Assembly (NCBI GenBank): GCA_020442165.1
Contig: JAGRKV010000066.1
Coordinates: forward strand, 55,213 to 119,212
DNA: 64,000 bases
DNA from: Hyphomicrobiaceae bacterium
GTDB lineage: Bacteria > Pseudomonadota > Alphaproteobacteria > Rhizobiales > Hyphomicrobiaceae
Direction of reading: 5' to 3'
Shown here: piece by piece, positions 27,252-38,015 of the stretch
Position numbering within the stretch: the stretch's first letter is position 1
Layout: every line of letters starts with the position of its first letter
Notes under the pieces: model-generated
The model's database searches: none
The model's input: the letters and a program-made list of their open reading frames with translations, nothing else
Told to the model about the DNA's origin: nothing
Position numbers and translations under genes: made by a program

Positions 27252-28172
27252 CTAATCCATGCCGCGGTCGACGATTGCAGCTAACGTGGCGAACTGCTCC
27301 ACCGTCAGTCGTTCGGCCCGCTCCTCTGGCGATATTCCAGCCTCACGCAGCAGCAGCTCAGGTGCGGGCGTCAGCGACTTGAGGCTCTGGCGTAGCATCT
27401 TGCGGCGCTGGCCGAACGCGGCTTGCGTCACGCGGCCAAGCGTTTTGACCGAACAGGCCGGTTGCGGATCGGATCGCGGCACCAGCAACACCACGGCAGA
27501 TGCAACCTTGGGCGGCGGCGTGAAGGCTTCTGGACCAAGGCGGAAGACGATGCGGGCTTCGCACCGCCACTGCGCAATCACGGCAAGCCGTCCATAGGCC
27601 TTGTTGCCAGGAGTAGCGACAATGCGTTCCGCCACCTCCTTCTGGAACATCAGCGCCATGCGATCATACCACGGCGGCCAGGGCTCAGCCTCAAGCCACG
27701 CCACCAGCAGAAGCGTCGCGATGTTGTAGGGCAGGTTGGCAGCGATCACGACATGATCGGAAATCCCACGGGAGATGAGTTCGCCACGCCAGTCAATCGA
27801 CAGCGCGTCGGCGCCAACAACGTCGAGCTTTCCCGGATAGCGTTGCTGCACCTGGGTGAGGGCCGCAACAGCGCGATCATCACGCTCAACTGCGATAATC
27901 CGTTCAGCACCTTCCAACAGCAATGCGCGTGTCAGGCCGCCAGGACCCGGGCCGATCTCAATCACCGTGCGGCCGGCGAGCGGTCCCGCCTCTCGGGCGA
28001 GCTTGCGCGTCAAGTTGAGATCGAGCAGGAAATTCTGGCCAAGGCTCTTCTTCGGCGCGAGATCGTAGGTGCGTATGACATCGCGCAACGGCGGCAGGCC
28101 ATCGGGGCTTGCACCCCCCGCCGGTGCTTTTTCTCCCTCCCGATCTGGCGCGTCGTCCGCCGGACTGCTCAT
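27252..28172 (-). CDS. rsmA: 16S rRNA (adenine1518/1519-N6,N6)-dimethyltransferase
   Basis: Dimethylates two adjacent adenines in the 3'-terminal loop of 16S rRNA late in 30S assembly. The 306-residue product has the SAM motif [27 protein letters not shown] at the N-terminal substrate clamp and the catalytic NLPYNIAT. The N-terminal 30 residues are a low-complexity Ala/Asp/Pro extension. Its start overlaps the pdxA stop by four bases (ATGA type), which implies translational coupling in the lptF-to-rsmA operon. Confidence 0.97.
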   Translation of the reverse strand: MSSPADDAPDREGEKAPAGGASPDGLPPLRDVIRTYDLAPKKSLGQNFLLDLNLTRKLAREAGPLAGRTVIEIGPGPGGLTRALLLEGAERIIAVERDDRAVAALTQVQQRYPGKLDVVGADALSIDWRGELISRGISDHVVIAANLPYNIATLLLVAWLEAEPWPPWYDRMALMFQKEVAERIVATPGNKAYGRLAVIAQWRCEARIVFRLGPEAFTPPPKVASAVVLLVPRSDPQPACSVKTLGRVTQAAFGQRRKMLRQSLKSLTPAPELLLREAGISPEERAERLTVEQFATLAAIVDRGMD

Positions 28173-29227
28173 AGCGGAGCGTTAGCAGCGGCAGCAGAGC
28201 GCCGCTCGCTCATGCGCTGGGCAAGCTTCAACGCCGCGATCAGGCTCGACGCGGAGGCCCGGCCCTTGCCGGCGATGTCGAACGCCGTGCCGTGGTCAGG
28301 CGAAGTCCGAACGAACGGCAGACCGAGCGTGACGTTGACGCCGGTATCGAACGCCAGCGTCTTCACCGGAATGAGTGCCTGATCGTGATACATGGCCAGC
28401 ACCGCGTCATACGTGGCCCGCGCGGCAGGATGAAAGAGAGTGTCGGCTGCATGAGGGCCGGTCACATGCAGACCTTCTGCCGCAAGCTTGGCTATGACGG
28501 GAGCGATGACATCGCGGTCTTCGAGCCCGATGCTGCCGTCCTCGCCCGCATGCGGATTGAGCCCCGCGACCGCGATCCGTGGATGCGCAAAGCCAAACTC
28601 GCGTGACAGCGACGCCGCCATGATGCGCAAGGTGCGCTCGATCATCTCCGACGATATTGCGGCAGGTACTTCGGCCAACGGAATGTGGATGGTCAGCGGC
28701 ACCACATTGAGCGCATCGGATGCAATCATCATTACCGGGTCGGCGGCAGAACCCGGGTAATGCGCGCGTGCCAGGCTAGCGAGGAATTCGGTGTGGCCGG
28801 GATGGGCAAAGCCAGCGCGATAGAGCACGCTCTTGGCGATCGGGTTGGTGACGACGGCGGCGGCTTCCCCTGCCGCGACAGCGGCAACGGCCTTTTCGAT
28901 GGAGGCGATGACCACTGCGCCATTGGAAGGATCTGCAACTCCAGCAACAGCCGGAGCCGGCAGTGCCATGTCGATGACGGGAAGAGCGCGGCCAAAGACG
29001 CCCGCTGCTTCTGAAGGGCTTGCGATCCGGACAATGTCTATCACTTGTCCGAGTGCCGCTGCCCTGTCCGCAATCGCTTCCGCGCTGCCGAAGTAGGCGA
29101 ACGGTGCCAAGCCTTCGGAAACCCTTCGCTGCCAGGCTGTAATGGTGAGTTCAAGTCCCACACCAGCCGGATCACCCATGGTCAACGCCAGCGCTGCCCC
29201 GGAGCGCCCGCCTACAGCGCCTGGCAT
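28169..29227 (-). CDS. pdxA: 4-hydroxythreonine-4-phosphate dehydrogenase
   Basis: NAD-dependent oxidation and decarboxylation of 4-phosphohydroxythreonine in pyridoxal phosphate synthesis. At 352 residues it is of normal length. It shows [12 protein letters not shown] at the start, [25 protein letters not shown], the metal-site pattern [10 protein letters not shown] and [17 protein letters not shown] 29227 starts MPGAVGG within the end of the surA-like gene (16-base overlap); a TTG at 29254 is less likely. The surA-pdxA-rsmA order is conserved in Proteobacteria. Confidence 0.96.
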   Translation of the reverse strand: MPGAVGGRSGAALALTMGDPAGVGLELTITAWQRRVSEGLAPFAYFGSAEAIADRAAALGQVIDIVRIASPSEAAGVFGRALPVIDMALPAPAVAGVADPSNGAVVIASIEKAVAAVAAGEAAAVVTNPIAKSVLYRAGFAHPGHTEFLASLARAHYPGSAADPVMMIASDALNVVPLTIHIPLAEVPAAISSEMIERTLRIMAASLSREFGFAHPRIAVAGLNPHAGEDGSIGLEDRDVIAPVIAKLAAEGLHVTGPHAADTLFHPAARATYDAVLAMYHDQALIPVKTLAFDTGVNVTLGLPFVRTSPDHGTAFDIAGKGRASASSLIAALKLAQRMSERRSAAAANAPL

Positions 29228-30432
29228 AGACCGCTCTTGGGTTCGGCGCGGCAATCGATGGTCGCGTCCTGCCGCAAGTCCTTGAGGTGCTTGCGCGCGA
29301 GGATATCGAGTTCCTTGCGGCGGCGTTCCTCCTTGGCGTTCGAACCAGTGTCGCCCGCGCCCGGCCCCTGGCTTCCGCTATCGCCAGCGATTTCCTTGCG
29401 ATCGCAAACGGTCCATAGCTCGACCCCGTCGGGTCCGACGTTAGGGGGAACCATCTCGCCTGACTTGGCATTGAGCAGCAACGTCCGCATGGGCTCGGAA
29501 ATGGTCTCGGGCCGCCGCTTCCCAAGATCCTCGAACTTCCCGCCAACCGAAGCGGCAAGCTTCGCGGTTGATTTGCAGCCAGCAAACTTGCGGCGGATCT
29601 GATCGGCTTGCGCGAGCTTCTCGGTCACAGCTCGCTGATCGAGATTTCCCGGCACTGCCAGGATCACCCGCTGCACGACAAGTTCGACATTGCCGCCACC
29701 CGCTTCGGCGGCGTCGCCTGAGAATGCCGGATCGACGAAGCGCTCGACATCACGCTCGGTAATCGCGACCTGATAGCCGAACCGGCGGCGGATGACGTCG
29801 TTCCAGGAGATCATGGCACGGAAGCGCTGACGCATGGTGGCGATGTCGACGCCCATGCTGGCCATGTGCTTCGCGAACTGATCCTCTGTCATCTTGTTGC
29901 GCTGGGCGATGCCCGAGATGATTTTTGAAATCTGCTCGTCAGAGGCCTCGACGTTGTTGCGCTTGGCCTCCTGCAGCTTCAGACGCTCTTCAACCAGTTC
30001 CTTGATGGCCTGCTTCTCGGTGCCTCGCGATGCCTGCGCGCGTGCCTCGGACTGAAGCTGATCCACCAGCGACTTCTGCTTCGCCTTGATGAACTCCTGC
30101 TGGATCTTCTGCAGCTCCTCGCGCGACTTCGGATTGCGCTTGGTGGCATAGGCCCGGAACTCGTCGTTGATGCCCTTGCCTTTGACGATCTTTGCCCAGC
30201 GTGTCTTGATATTGTTCTTGATGTAGTCGCCGACGTTGGCATTCAGCGCGAGTAGACGGCCGCGCTGTTCCACCTCGTAGGCAGTAATCGGCTCATCGTT
30301 GACGAGAGCGATAATGGCGTGGCCGCTGCTGGCGCCTGTCGCGGCATCGGTGAGAGCCAGAAGGCTGCCGGCAAGAAAGGCGGCCGCTGCCGCCACATGC
30401 AGCCGTGCGCGCTGGTTGTTGGTTATCGGCAT
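29212..30432 (-). CDS. surA: SurA-like periplasmic chaperone
   Basis: Predicted periplasmic chaperone for outer-membrane proteins such as the LptD encoded just upstream. The 406-residue product has a signal peptide (about residues 1-36, ending near GASS). The SurA N-terminal region reads HAIIALVNDEPITAYEVEQRGRLLAL, and a long charged helix follows. The rotamase-like segment (about 225-360) is poorly conserved and may not be catalytic, as in many alphaproteobacterial SurA relatives. Cysteines near 285 and 345 and two at the C-terminus could form disulfides. ATG 30432 has GGAAGA six bases upstream. Called SurA from fold and context, with less certainty about peptidyl-prolyl isomerase activity. 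Confidence 0.85.
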   Translation of the reverse strand: MPITNNQRARLHVAAAAAFLAGSLLALTDAATGASSGHAIIALVNDEPITAYEVEQRGRLLALNANVGDYIKNNIKTRWAKIVKGKGINDEFRAYATKRNPKSREELQKIQQEFIKAKQKSLVDQLQSEARAQASRGTEKQAIKELVEERLKLQEAKRNNVEASDEQISKIISGIAQRNKMTEDQFAKHMASMGVDIATMRQRFRAMISWNDVIRRRFGYQVAITERDVERFVDPAFSGDAAEAGGGNVELVVQRVILAVPGNLDQRAVTEKLAQADQIRRKFAGCKSTAKLAASVGGKFEDLGKRRPETISEPMRTLLLNAKSGEMVPPNVGPDGVELWTVCDRKEIAGDSGSQGPGAGDTGSNAKEERRRKELDILARKHLKDLRQDATIDCRAEPKSGLCQAL

Positions 30433-30686
30433 GCGTTTCTTCCAAGCCTTTGCAGGGCGGACCGAGCCGCCGATTCGTGATCTTTCAATCCTACCCTGCA
30501 GCCAGTGCCCGATCAGTCGCTTATCCACATAACCGTGGCAAGGCCAGGGCAGGGGGGACCAGCATAGCGCAGACAAGGCCTCACGTTCCCGCCATCAAGC
30601 GATCAGCCGCTGAATTTTGTTCAATGTGACGGTGCCGCCGGCCGCGGGTCATACCATGCAACCTTGGTCGGCACCGGCAGCCTTGG

Positions 30687-33251
30687 CTAATTCCCTAGCG
30701 TGTTTTGCTGGTCGCCGAACACGAAGTCCAAGGCATCGGTCTTGTACTGGTATGAGCCCAGGTGCTTGAACTGGAAATGCAACATCACGGTCCGGTCAGG
30801 AACGAGGTCGCGCGATGGATCGTTGATGAAGGTTTCCTGATAGCTCGCTGTCAGCACGAAGCATTCATCCGAATACTTGATCTGGACCGTATCCATGAGC
30901 CGGAATGCATCGTCGATGTCATAGCGCATCGAACCCTGCACACTCCAGTGGTCGGTCAGCTTCAGACCCAGCATCGCCGTCACATCCTGCTGGTCGTCAT
31001 CAGGCTGCTGCGGATCGATTGCCGAGAACGTATAGGTCGCCTGTGCGAGCACCGGACCAAGCGAAAACTGGCCTGCAACATCGGCGCGACGCAGCGTCAG
31101 ACTGTCCTGATCGAACCGCGTCTGCGAAACCAACCTGAAAATGTCGTTAGGAGCAGCGTAAGCGCCCAACACAAAATCGGAGCGGTTTGTTTCCAGACCG
31201 CTGTTGGGGTTGTAGTTCGAGCGGCCGTCGAAATCGACGCCGGGGTCGGCATAGGCGTTCTCTCCGGCCAAGTGGAAGCTCTGACCGGCCAGCAGCCGCA
31301 GATAAGCCCCGTTATAGGCCTGGAAGGTGTATTGGACGCCGACATTGGCGCGGGTGCCGGTCTCGACGCGGTCATAGCCAGAGAACTTGTCGATATCGAA
31401 AAGCGTCGTATCGTCGAAGATCAAGCTGCGCGCATCCTCGACGGGAAGCTCATGCTGTTGCACATGAGCTTGGCGCACGACGATCTGTCCAATGGGCTCG
31501 ATGACGTGCGAACCGCCACCCCCGGTAGCCACCCACGGATAGCTGACGGTGGCACCGCCAGCCGCCAGGCCGCGCACGAAGCTGGTGCTTTCATCGACAG
31601 AGGTGTTGTCCTGATTGTAGCCGGCATAGCTGTAGGCATCGCCACGCAGATGCGCGAACGGCGTATAGGTGATGCCCAGTGCATCCGTCATTTGCCGGCG
31701 CCACTTCAGCTCTGTGACGGCGCGCGTCAGGTCATGATGGGCATCTATCCGGGTCGGCGGATTAACCAAATTGCCATTGCCATCATACTTCAGGAACTCG
31801 CCATCGCGCGAGAAGCTCAGGACGTTGGAATTCCACTGCAACTCGCCACCCAGGACAGGATTGGCGAAGATGTAGTTATGGTCGATGACCGGATGGACGA
31901 GGCTGTTGGCGGTATCTGAATCCGCAAACGTCAGGCCGCCGAAATGATAGAGCCGCACGGCCGCATAGTTGCGGTCGGAAAGCCCCTCCAGGTAGACCTC
32001 GTTGACGCGATCGGTCAGCAAAACGCCGTCAAGCTTGTAGAACCGGCGGAACGAGGCATCGCTCTCGATCGTCGCGTCCCAGCCGAAGTTCCACCAGCTC
32101 CCCAGTGAGAACTTGCCGCGCGTTTCGATGGAGCCGCGCCAGCCATCGACGTCCTCGCGGTTGTCCGCTCCGGTTTTGGGCTTGGGCAGCGTCGTCCAGT
32201 CCTGGTCGATCGCAGCGAACTTGATCGTGTAGAGGCCCTTGGCGAGGCGATGGCGCCATTCGCCCTGCCACAGCACGCCCTGCTTGGCCGAATACATCGG
32301 GTGGAACAGGAAATCGTAATTCGGCGCGAGCGCAAAATAGTACGGAACCTCGGCGTGGAAGCCGAGGTTGGTAGACGACACGCCGATACTAGGTGGCAGA
32401 AAACCCGACTTTCGCTTCACCGAGGGGTCTGCGTGCTCGAAATAGGGAAGGAAGAGCACAGGCTGACCGAACACCTCGAACTGGGCGTCCTGATAGCTAA
32501 CCGTTGCCTTATCCTTGTCGTGGATAATCCGGGCGGCCGAGATACACCACAGCGGCGGCATGCCGCCTTCGCTTTTGCAAGGCGTGAACTTGCCGTTCGT
32601 GAACTCCGTCACATTGCCGTCGCGCCGGGTTGCCCGTTCAGCCGAAATGCGCGTTTCATCGCGGGCGACAACACTCAGCGACTGCACAAAACCATCGCGG
32701 AAGTCGTCCGTCAGTGTGTAGCGGTCGGCGCGAATGACGTTGCCATTGGGCTCCTTCAGCACGACGTTGCCGGCCGCCGTCAGCGTTTGCGCGCCCTGAT
32801 CGTAAATCACTTCGTCGGCGGTCAGAATATAGTTCGAGTAATAGATCTCGACGTTGCCGCGGGCGATGACGCTGTTGGAATTGTTGTCATAGACCAGCTG
32901 ATCGCCCTGCAGGTAGAGCGGCTGCGTCTTGTCTGGCGCCCGCACCTTGCCGAACATGCTGTTGGTCGTCTTCGGGAAGGCGCTGGGCGAGGTAACGCCT
33001 TTGCCTTTCCGGTTGCCACGCCCCGAAGTGAGGTTCTTCTCAAGGCTTGGATCTTGAGCGGAGACGGGAGCCGACATCACGATCAGCTGCAGCGCGAAAA
33101 CGGCAATGGCGATGAGACAGCCGACCACCCGCCCCGCCACGGCACCTGTGACGGCAGCGCGAGCGGACAAGCGTGCGCATGCCGGCACGCGGGCATTCAA
33201 GCCCGTCTGTGCCGTCCCGCACCCCGCTTGCGGTGACCGCGATTCACGCAT
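30687..33251 (-). CDS. lptD: LPS-assembly outer-membrane protein LptD
   Basis: Outer-membrane beta-barrel that with LptE inserts lipopolysaccharide into the outer leaflet. The 854-residue protein has an N-terminal signal segment (about residues 34-66), an LptA-like beta-jellyroll domain with LYLQGDQLVYDNNSN and IRADRYTLTDD, and a C-terminal barrel of many aromatic-alternating strands from about residue 250. Four cysteines in the first 240 residues and near the end match the disulfide pattern expected for LptD in outline. It begins right after the lptG stop; ATG 33251 or the adjacent GTG 33254 could be used. A 254-base gap to surA may carry an internal promoter. Confidence 0.95.
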   Translation of the reverse strand: MRESRSPQAGCGTAQTGLNARVPACARLSARAAVTGAVAGRVVGCLIAIAVFALQLIVMSAPVSAQDPSLEKNLTSGRGNRKGKGVTSPSAFPKTTNSMFGKVRAPDKTQPLYLQGDQLVYDNNSNSVIARGNVEIYYSNYILTADEVIYDQGAQTLTAAGNVVLKEPNGNVIRADRYTLTDDFRDGFVQSLSVVARDETRISAERATRRDGNVTEFTNGKFTPCKSEGGMPPLWCISAARIIHDKDKATVSYQDAQFEVFGQPVLFLPYFEHADPSVKRKSGFLPPSIGVSSTNLGFHAEVPYYFALAPNYDFLFHPMYSAKQGVLWQGEWRHRLAKGLYTIKFAAIDQDWTTLPKPKTGADNREDVDGWRGSIETRGKFSLGSWWNFGWDATIESDASFRRFYKLDGVLLTDRVNEVYLEGLSDRNYAAVRLYHFGGLTFADSDTANSLVHPVIDHNYIFANPVLGGELQWNSNVLSFSRDGEFLKYDGNGNLVNPPTRIDAHHDLTRAVTELKWRRQMTDALGITYTPFAHLRGDAYSYAGYNQDNTSVDESTSFVRGLAAGGATVSYPWVATGGGGSHVIEPIGQIVVRQAHVQQHELPVEDARSLIFDDTTLFDIDKFSGYDRVETGTRANVGVQYTFQAYNGAYLRLLAGQSFHLAGENAYADPGVDFDGRSNYNPNSGLETNRSDFVLGAYAAPNDIFRLVSQTRFDQDSLTLRRADVAGQFSLGPVLAQATYTFSAIDPQQPDDDQQDVTAMLGLKLTDHWSVQGSMRYDIDDAFRLMDTVQIKYSDECFVLTASYQETFINDPSRDLVPDRTVMLHFQFKHLGSYQYKTDALDFVFGDQQNTLGN

Positions 33252-33254
33252 CAC

Positions 33255-34352
33255 TCAGCCGTCCTCCTGGTGCATCAACACCGTCAGCGACACGAATATG
33301 GTCAGCAACAACGGGAGCCAGACAGCCGCCCAAGTCGGCGCCAGCCCAGCAAGACCCAATTGTCGTGAAACCTCTGCCAGCAAGAAGAAGCCGAAACCCC
33401 CAATCATTCCAGTGACGACCATAGTCTGGATGCCACCTGCGCGGAATGACTTAAGCGACACAGTAGCCGCCAAAAGAACCATCGCCACGCACAGCAGCGG
33501 TCGAGACAGCAGCAACTCGTACTGGACGCGAAAGGCTGTGGCCGAAAGCGCTGCTTTTTCCGTATCTTGAATAAGGTCCGGCAGCTCCCAGAAGGAGGCT
33601 CCATAGGCCGAGCCCAAAGCTTCGGATGCGCGGTCACGCGTTAGGTAGGTTGAGACCAGATATGTGGAGAATTCCTGGGCCTGCTCACCAGCGCGAACAA
33701 CCCAAGCTTTCTGCAACTCCCAGTAGCCATCTTTGAGCCGCGCCTCCTTGGCATCGACGCGTTCCTTGAACTGCCCCTGGTCGTTGAAGACGATGACTGT
33801 GACAGCTTTGAGCGTCAGCCCCCGGTCAGCGACAGCACTGGCGTTGATGACCGAAGGTCCATCTGCGCCATTCTGCCGGAGCCAGGCGCCGCTCGGGCCG
33901 GAAGCCAGCAGGTTGGCCTCTCTCCCGAATGCTTCCGCGTGCAGAAGTTCCGCTTTTGTCCTCGAAGACGCCGCCAGCGGATTATAGACGGCGGCACTGA
34001 GCGACCCCAGGATGAACGCCACGATGATTCCGGGCCAGAGGAAACGCCAGACCGACATGCCGCTCGCCCGCATGACGGTCAGTTCGCTCTTGCGGGACAG
34101 ATGCATGAGTGCACCGATCGCACCGACCAGAACAGTGAAACTGACAAGGAATTCGGTGTAGGTCGGTAGCCTGAGCAGCGCAATCCTGACCAGTTTGGGC
34201 AGCGCCACTTCGCCATACTTGCCTGATTGGCGAAGCAACTCGATCATGTCGATCATGAAAATCAGCAGGGCACAGACAAAGAAAGTGCTGAGGATGCCCA
34301 CCAGAAATTTGTGGGCGATGTAGCGGTCGATAATCGCAGGCATCAGACGCAT
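33255..34352 (-). CDS. lptG: LPS export permease LptG
   Basis: One of the two YjgP/YjgQ permeases of the LptB2FG complex, which extracts LPS from the inner membrane. The 365 residues show six transmembrane helices in the usual three-plus-three arrangement around a periplasmic jellyroll (about residues 125-265). The N-terminal IIDRYIAHKFLVGILSTFF and KSELTVMRASGMSVWRF coupling region are typical. ATG 34352 comes two bases after the lptF stop, so translation is coupled. Confidence 0.95.
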   Translation of the reverse strand: MRLMPAIIDRYIAHKFLVGILSTFFVCALLIFMIDMIELLRQSGKYGEVALPKLVRIALLRLPTYTEFLVSFTVLVGAIGALMHLSRKSELTVMRASGMSVWRFLWPGIIVAFILGSLSAAVYNPLAASSRTKAELLHAEAFGREANLLASGPSGAWLRQNGADGPSVINASAVADRGLTLKAVTVIVFNDQGQFKERVDAKEARLKDGYWELQKAWVVRAGEQAQEFSTYLVSTYLTRDRASEALGSAYGASFWELPDLIQDTEKAALSATAFRVQYELLLSRPLLCVAMVLLAATVSLKSFRAGGIQTMVVTGMIGGFGFFLLAEVSRQLGLAGLAPTWAAVWLPLLLTIFVSLTVLMHQEDG

Positions 34353-34354
34353 GG

Positions 34355-35560
34355 TTATCGTGCTCCGCTTGCAGCGCCCTGCGGCCGCCAGCGCAGCGGC
34401 AATCGGCGGAGCACGGGCGCAAACCACTCTCGGAGCCGGCTGGAAACATCCATGGGCCGGTGAGGTCTGGCGCCACGCTTGATCGAAATCAGCGAGAATA
34501 GGATGGCGCCGAGAGGCAGCACGTAGAGTAGGGGGGTGTAGATCGCCTTCGCCGCAACAAGCGTGTTGATGGCGAATCCCGCCAGCCGCAAGCCGACCGC
34601 GCCGACAAAACCCATCACCAGAAGCTCGGTACGATTCTCGCGTGTGCTTCTTGCCTGCCCGACGGCCGCCAGGGCGATCATGACGAACGCTATAGGGTAG
34701 AGCGGGTTTGATAGGCGCTCATGCAACTCAGAGCGGAACTGCCCCGGAAAGTTCTTGAAGTAGAAGCTGTTCTTGTCCGGGTGGAGCAGCTGGCTGAGAT
34801 ACCGTTCGCGCGGCTTGTACTCAATCCGTCCCCCGTTCGGCGACGCTTGTTTATCGAAGTCATCCAGATCGACGATGTAGTTGTCGAAGACGATGATCTG
34901 CGCGGCTTCATCGGGCTTGTTGCGGCGCAGGATATGGCCGTCGCTCATCATCAGATAAACCGCATCGCCCTGCTTCACTATTACCGCTTTCTCGGCCAGA
35001 TAGGCTTGGTTCTGCTTGTTCTTTCGCCGGTCATCCACGAGCAGGCCGCGCAGATCGCCGTTGCCGTCGCGTTCGCGGATGTGAAAGGTCAGGTCAGATT
35101 CGGGGCTTGAAAAGCGGCCCGGCTGGATGACCTTGGACAGCAAGTCGGCCCGCATTTCGGTGATGTATGTGCGAAGCTTCTGGAAGCTCCAGGGCTGCCC
35201 GATCACATTGATGTAGGCAACGCCGAGCGAAACGATGAGGGCCAACAGCAGCAGCGGCCTGGCCAGCGTCCACGTCGTCGAGCCAGAAGCCGTCAGTACG
35301 ATGAGTTCGCTGTCGGAGCCCAGCCGGTTGAGCGTGTGCATGGTGGCGATCAGCAGTGCAAACGGGGCGATGATCGCAATGAGATTAGGCAGGGCCAGCG
35401 AGGTGATCTTGATGAGCATGATCGCGTCCTGACCCTCGGAGGTCACGACGTTGAGCTCCTTGAGCGCCAGTCCGATCCAGACGATGCCGCTCAATGATCC
35501 AAGGATCAGCGACACCGCGCCAGCGGCCTGCCTGAACAAGTATCGAGAGATAATCTTCAT
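34355..35560 (-). CDS. lptF: LPS export permease LptF
   Basis: Partner permease of LptG in the LPS transport ABC complex. The 401-residue product starts MKIISRYLFRQAAGA, has six transmembrane segments around a periplasmic domain, and the coupling-helix motif SDSELIVLTASGSTTW. ATG 35560 has AGGGG five bases upstream; the frame is open further to 35752 without coding character. It is the first gene of the minus-strand operon lptF-lptG-lptD-surA-pdxA-rsmA. LptB, LptA and LptC are not in the window. Confidence 0.95.
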   Translation of the reverse strand: MKIISRYLFRQAAGAVSLILGSLSGIVWIGLALKELNVVTSEGQDAIMLIKITSLALPNLIAIIAPFALLIATMHTLNRLGSDSELIVLTASGSTTWTLARPLLLLALIVSLGVAYINVIGQPWSFQKLRTYITEMRADLLSKVIQPGRFSSPESDLTFHIRERDGNGDLRGLLVDDRRKNKQNQAYLAEKAVIVKQGDAVYLMMSDGHILRRNKPDEAAQIIVFDNYIVDLDDFDKQASPNGGRIEYKPRERYLSQLLHPDKNSFYFKNFPGQFRSELHERLSNPLYPIAFVMIALAAVGQARSTRENRTELLVMGFVGAVGLRLAGFAINTLVAAKAIYTPLLYVLPLGAILFSLISIKRGARPHRPMDVSSRLREWFAPVLRRLPLRWRPQGAASGAR

Positions 35561-36099
35561 GCTGCCCCTAGCACGCGGGCCACTTGGCGCCTCAGATCGC
35601 CAAAGTCCCCAGCAGAGCCATTCCGCCGGCCGCAGCCCCGTCGCGGCCCCTCCGACTCGGCATTTACCCCAGAACTCCGGTCCCATACCACGGTGGCGGA
35701 AATTCGGCTGTTGGCGATCCGACCCCAGGGCGCAAATTCGTCCGGGCGCCAACTTCCAATCACAAGAACGTCATGCGAACAGCATTGTGCCCGAAGCCCG
35801 ACTTGCTTGCACTTTGGCCATGAGCCGCTAACATTTGGCCGTCCAGACCATCCAGCACTCGATTAATCCCAACACGCTGCCGGTGTCCGCTGGCACCCGA
35901 ATTTGTGGCTGGATGCGGCAACCCTGCCTCGCATGCCGCAGTCCGGCACTCAAACAGCATCGCCCGCTTCCTTTTTCCGAGCGCTCCATCAGGACGCTTT
36001 GGGAGTTGGGCCGAGCCCAACGGCCCGGTTAGCTGGCGCAGCAACAAGCACGCCCTCGATATGGGGCACAACGAAAGCGATGACGGAGCCTTTCAATTC
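35561..36099. other. Divergent promoter region of lptF and pepA
   Basis: About 540 bases between divergent genes with no supported gene. Both promoters must lie here. A weak sigma-70-like pair for pepA (TTGCAC at 35808, TAACAT 16 bases on) is possible but unproven. Confidence 0.3.
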
Positions 36100-37668
36100 A
36101 TGACTGATCGCCTTGAAATCACGTTTGCAGCACTGGACAAGCGCCTCGAAAGCGTCACCGGCCTCATCGCCGCGCAGGGTCCGGAACTCGGCGCCACCGG
36201 CCAGGAGCTGGACGGCAAGACCGACGGCTTGTTGATGAAGGCGGCGGAGGCGGCGGATTTCAAGGGCCGCAGCAAGCAATCGCTCGAAGTGCTGGCACCC
36301 GCTGGCCTGTCGGCAAAGCGCATCGTAATTGTGGGCTGCGGCAAGGTCGCGGAGAAGACGCAGAACGACTGGGTGCTGCTCGGCGGAACGGCTCTTGGAC
36401 AGATCACCGCGCGCAAGTGCGAGACGGCAAGCCTCATCGTCGATCTGGAGGATGGCACAGACGAGACGGTGAGCGAGATCGCCGCGTTCATCGCGCAAGG
36501 CGCGCTGCTGCGCCATTACACCTTCCGCAAGTATCAGACCAAAGCCAGCGACACCTCCAACGAAAACAACAACAACGGTGCCGAGGCCACCAGCTCGGCC
36601 AAGAAGGCTGCATCCCGCCGCGAAGGGTTGCATAAGCTCACCATCCATTGCGCCCAGCCAGACAAGGCGAAAGCCGCATTCCAGCGCCTGAAGGCCATTG
36701 CGGATGGCGTCATGCTCGCACGCGATCTGGTCAACGAGCCAGCCAATGCGCTGGGCCCCGTCGAGTTCGCGGCCGAAGCCAAGCGGCTGGAGAAAGTCGG
36801 CGTCGATGTCGAGATCCTCGACGACAAGGAACTGAAGAAACTCGGCTTCGGCTCGCTGTTGGCCGTAGCGCAGGGCAGCGTGCGGCCCGCTCGCGTGGCT
36901 GTCATGCAGTGGCACGGCGCCAAGGGCAAAAAGGCTCAAAAGCCCGTCTGTTTCGTCGGCAAGGGCGTCGTCTTCGATACCGGCGGCATCTCCATCAAGC
37001 CCGCACAAGGCATGGAAGACATGAAGGGCGACATGGGTGGCGCCGCCTGTGTGACGGGCCTGATGCACGCGCTCGCCGCGCGCAAGGCCAACGTCAATGC
37101 CGTAGGGCTCATCGGACTTGTTGAAAACATGCCCTCGGGCACGGCGACACGTCCGGGCGACATCGTCACGTCCTTGTCGGGCCAGACGATCGAGGTACTC
37201 AACACCGACGCTGAGGGACGTCTCGTTCTAGCGGACGTGATGAGCTACGCGATTGACCGCTTCAAGCCGCGCTTTGTCATCGACCTCGCCACGCTGACGG
37301 GCGCCATCATGGTCGCGCTGGGCAAGGAGTATGCTGGTCTCTACAGCAACGACGACAACCTGGTGAAGGAACTGTCGGACGCATCGACAGCGACGGGGGA
37401 GAAAGTCTGGCGCATGCCGCTCGACAAGGCCTACGACAAGCTCATCGACAGCAAGAACGCAGACATGAAGAACATCGGCGGTCGCTGGGCGGGCGCATGT
37501 ACCGCTGCAGCATTCCTGCAGCGCTTCGTCGGGGACACCGTTTGGGCGCACATCGACCTGGCGGGCACGGCGATGGATTCAGGTCGCAACGAAATCAATC
37601 AGAGCTGGGGCTCTGGCTGGGGCGTGCGGTTGCTCGATCAACTCGTTGCGGAGCATTACGAGAAGTAG
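36100..37668 (+). CDS. pepA: Leucyl aminopeptidase
   Basis: M17 family hexameric metallo-aminopeptidase that removes N-terminal residues from peptides in the cytoplasm; in E. coli PepA also binds DNA. The 522 residues have the C-terminal catalytic domain with [16 protein letters not shown] (metal lysine and aspartate), MKGDMGGAA, and the signature [13 protein letters not shown] small Asn-rich insert (about residues 149-156, NENNNNGAE) lies in the N-terminal domain, outside the active site. ATG 36100 starts MTDRLEIT; an earlier in-frame ATG at 36061 lacks a ribosome-binding site. Confidence 0.96.
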   Translation: MTDRLEITFAALDKRLESVTGLIAAQGPELGATGQELDGKTDGLLMKAAEAADFKGRSKQSLEVLAPAGLSAKRIVIVGCGKVAEKTQNDWVLLGGTALGQITARKCETASLIVDLEDGTDETVSEIAAFIAQGALLRHYTFRKYQTKASDTSNENNNNGAEATSSAKKAASRREGLHKLTIHCAQPDKAKAAFQRLKAIADGVMLARDLVNEPANALGPVEFAAEAKRLEKVGVDVEILDDKELKKLGFGSLLAVAQGSVRPARVAVMQWHGAKGKKAQKPVCFVGKGVVFDTGGISIKPAQGMEDMKGDMGGAACVTGLMHALAARKANVNAVGLIGLVENMPSGTATRPGDIVTSLSGQTIEVLNTDAEGRLVLADVMSYAIDRFKPRFVIDLATLTGAIMVALGKEYAGLYSNDDNLVKELSDASTATGEKVWRMPLDKAYDKLIDSKNADMKNIGGRWAGACTAAAFLQRFVGDTVWAHIDLAGTAMDSGRNEINQSWGSGWGVRLLDQLVAEHYEK

Positions 37669-38015
37669 CATCGCGAGAAGCAGGCTGACGCATGCAGGGT
37701 GAACCTGAGGCGTAAGTTACAATGGTGGCTCCGGCAAAGCTCGTGCGTCGTATAGACCCGCGATTTTTGCCGGACACCCAAATTGCCAAACTCATAAATT
37801 ATTGAGGTTACACATATCCCCTAAAGTATTTTCCATAATATGTCTTACGCGAATTGAGGGAAAGTTGTGCGGCTGGGCAGCTTTGCAGCCTTGTCGAAGG
37901 CAGTTTGGGCATAATTTTCGATGCGCGCCAGTTTGAGCTCCAACTTGGCGCTCGCAGGAAGATGAAGCCCCCTTCCAGCCAACCCTGCTGGCAACTTCGA
38001 CCGCAGGGCATTCAG
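37669..38015. other. Intergenic region after pepA
   Basis: A 347-base gap between pepA and a convergent membrane-protein gene. It includes a locally AT-rich patch (about 37785-37860). No gene and no classical terminator were recognised. Confidence 0.3.

Noticed and set aside
30762..31919. Open frame of about 385 codons opposite lptD
   Set aside because: Antisense to the LptD barrel region, with no domain or plausible ribosome-binding site.
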